NCBI RefSeq assembly: GCF_901709675.1
Contig: NC_051091.1
Location: forward strand, 11,628,967-11,692,966
Reading direction: 5' to 3'
Length of the DNA: 64,000 nucleotides
From: Syngnathus acus
Lineage: Eukaryota > Chordata > Actinopteri > Syngnathiformes > Syngnathidae
In this document: positions 63,902 to 64,000 of the stretch, piece by piece
How positions within the stretch are numbered: the first letter of the stretch is position 1
How the letters are laid out: each line of letters starts with the position of its first letter
Program-made: the position numbers and the translations under genes
The notes under the pieces: model-generated
Seen by the model: the letters and a program-made list of their open reading frames with translations, nothing else
Databases searched by the model: none
What the model was told of the DNA's origin: nothing

Positions 63902-64000
63902 AATATTGAGTGAAAAAAACTACATATTTTTACATATATACAAAGATAAAAAATATATGAGAATATAGTAATTTGAAATTTCTTTGCTGGACCTTGTCAT

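Overview
This window is vertebrate nuclear DNA, almost certainly from a teleost fish. The genes are split into short exons with GT-AG introns. The intergenic and intronic DNA carries fish-type repeats: LINE 3' tails of the ATCCAT...CCTCATTAGGGTC kind, tRNA-derived SINEs, hAT and TA-flanked inverted-repeat elements, and many microsatellites. There is no prokaryotic, organellar or viral gene content.

Four protein genes can be read exon by exon, in the order mars1 (+, 3' end only), ddit3 (-), dctn2 (-), kif5a (+). This is the order and orientation of human 12q13.3 (MARS1, DDIT3, MBD6, DCTN2, KIF5A), except that nothing resembling mbd6 is visible between ddit3 and dctn2.

Layout: 1-4.6 kb holds the last seven coding exons of cytosolic methionyl-tRNA synthetase. 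4.6-9.3 kb holds ddit3 (CHOP), tail-to-tail with mars1, with two coding exons, two 5'UTR exons carrying a spliced upstream ORF, and a promoter with TATA, CRE and C/EBP-ATF elements. 9.3-13.0 kb is intergenic. 13.0-18.9 kb is dctn2 (dynamitin, 14 coding exons plus a possible 6-nt microexon). 18.9-20.3 kb is the divergent dctn2/kif5a spacer. 20.3-60.9 kb is kif5a (29 coding exons, 1063 codons, intact frame throughout). 60.9-64.0 kb is its 3' flank, dominated by a TA-flanked element with an internal 251-bp tandem array.

Functionally, kif5a (plus-end kinesin-1 motor) and dctn2 (dynactin subunit for minus-end dynein transport) are divergent neighbours. mars1 and ddit3 are convergent neighbours tied to amino-acid supply and the integrated stress response.

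The most notable observations are: the ddit3 uORF split across two 5' exons; the close tail-to-tail arrangement of mars1 and ddit3; two near-identical inverted-repeat elements whose internal satellite has 3 copies in one and 8 in the other; a TA-flanked element nested inside a hAT element with a perfect 8-bp target duplication; clustered LINE-tail monomers in kif5a intron 1; and the conserved 28-nt kif5a exon matching human exon 27. I saw no convincing evidence of a wholly new biological system. All splice sites were called by eye from GT-AG signals, reading frame and remembered human protein sequences; no alignment was run.
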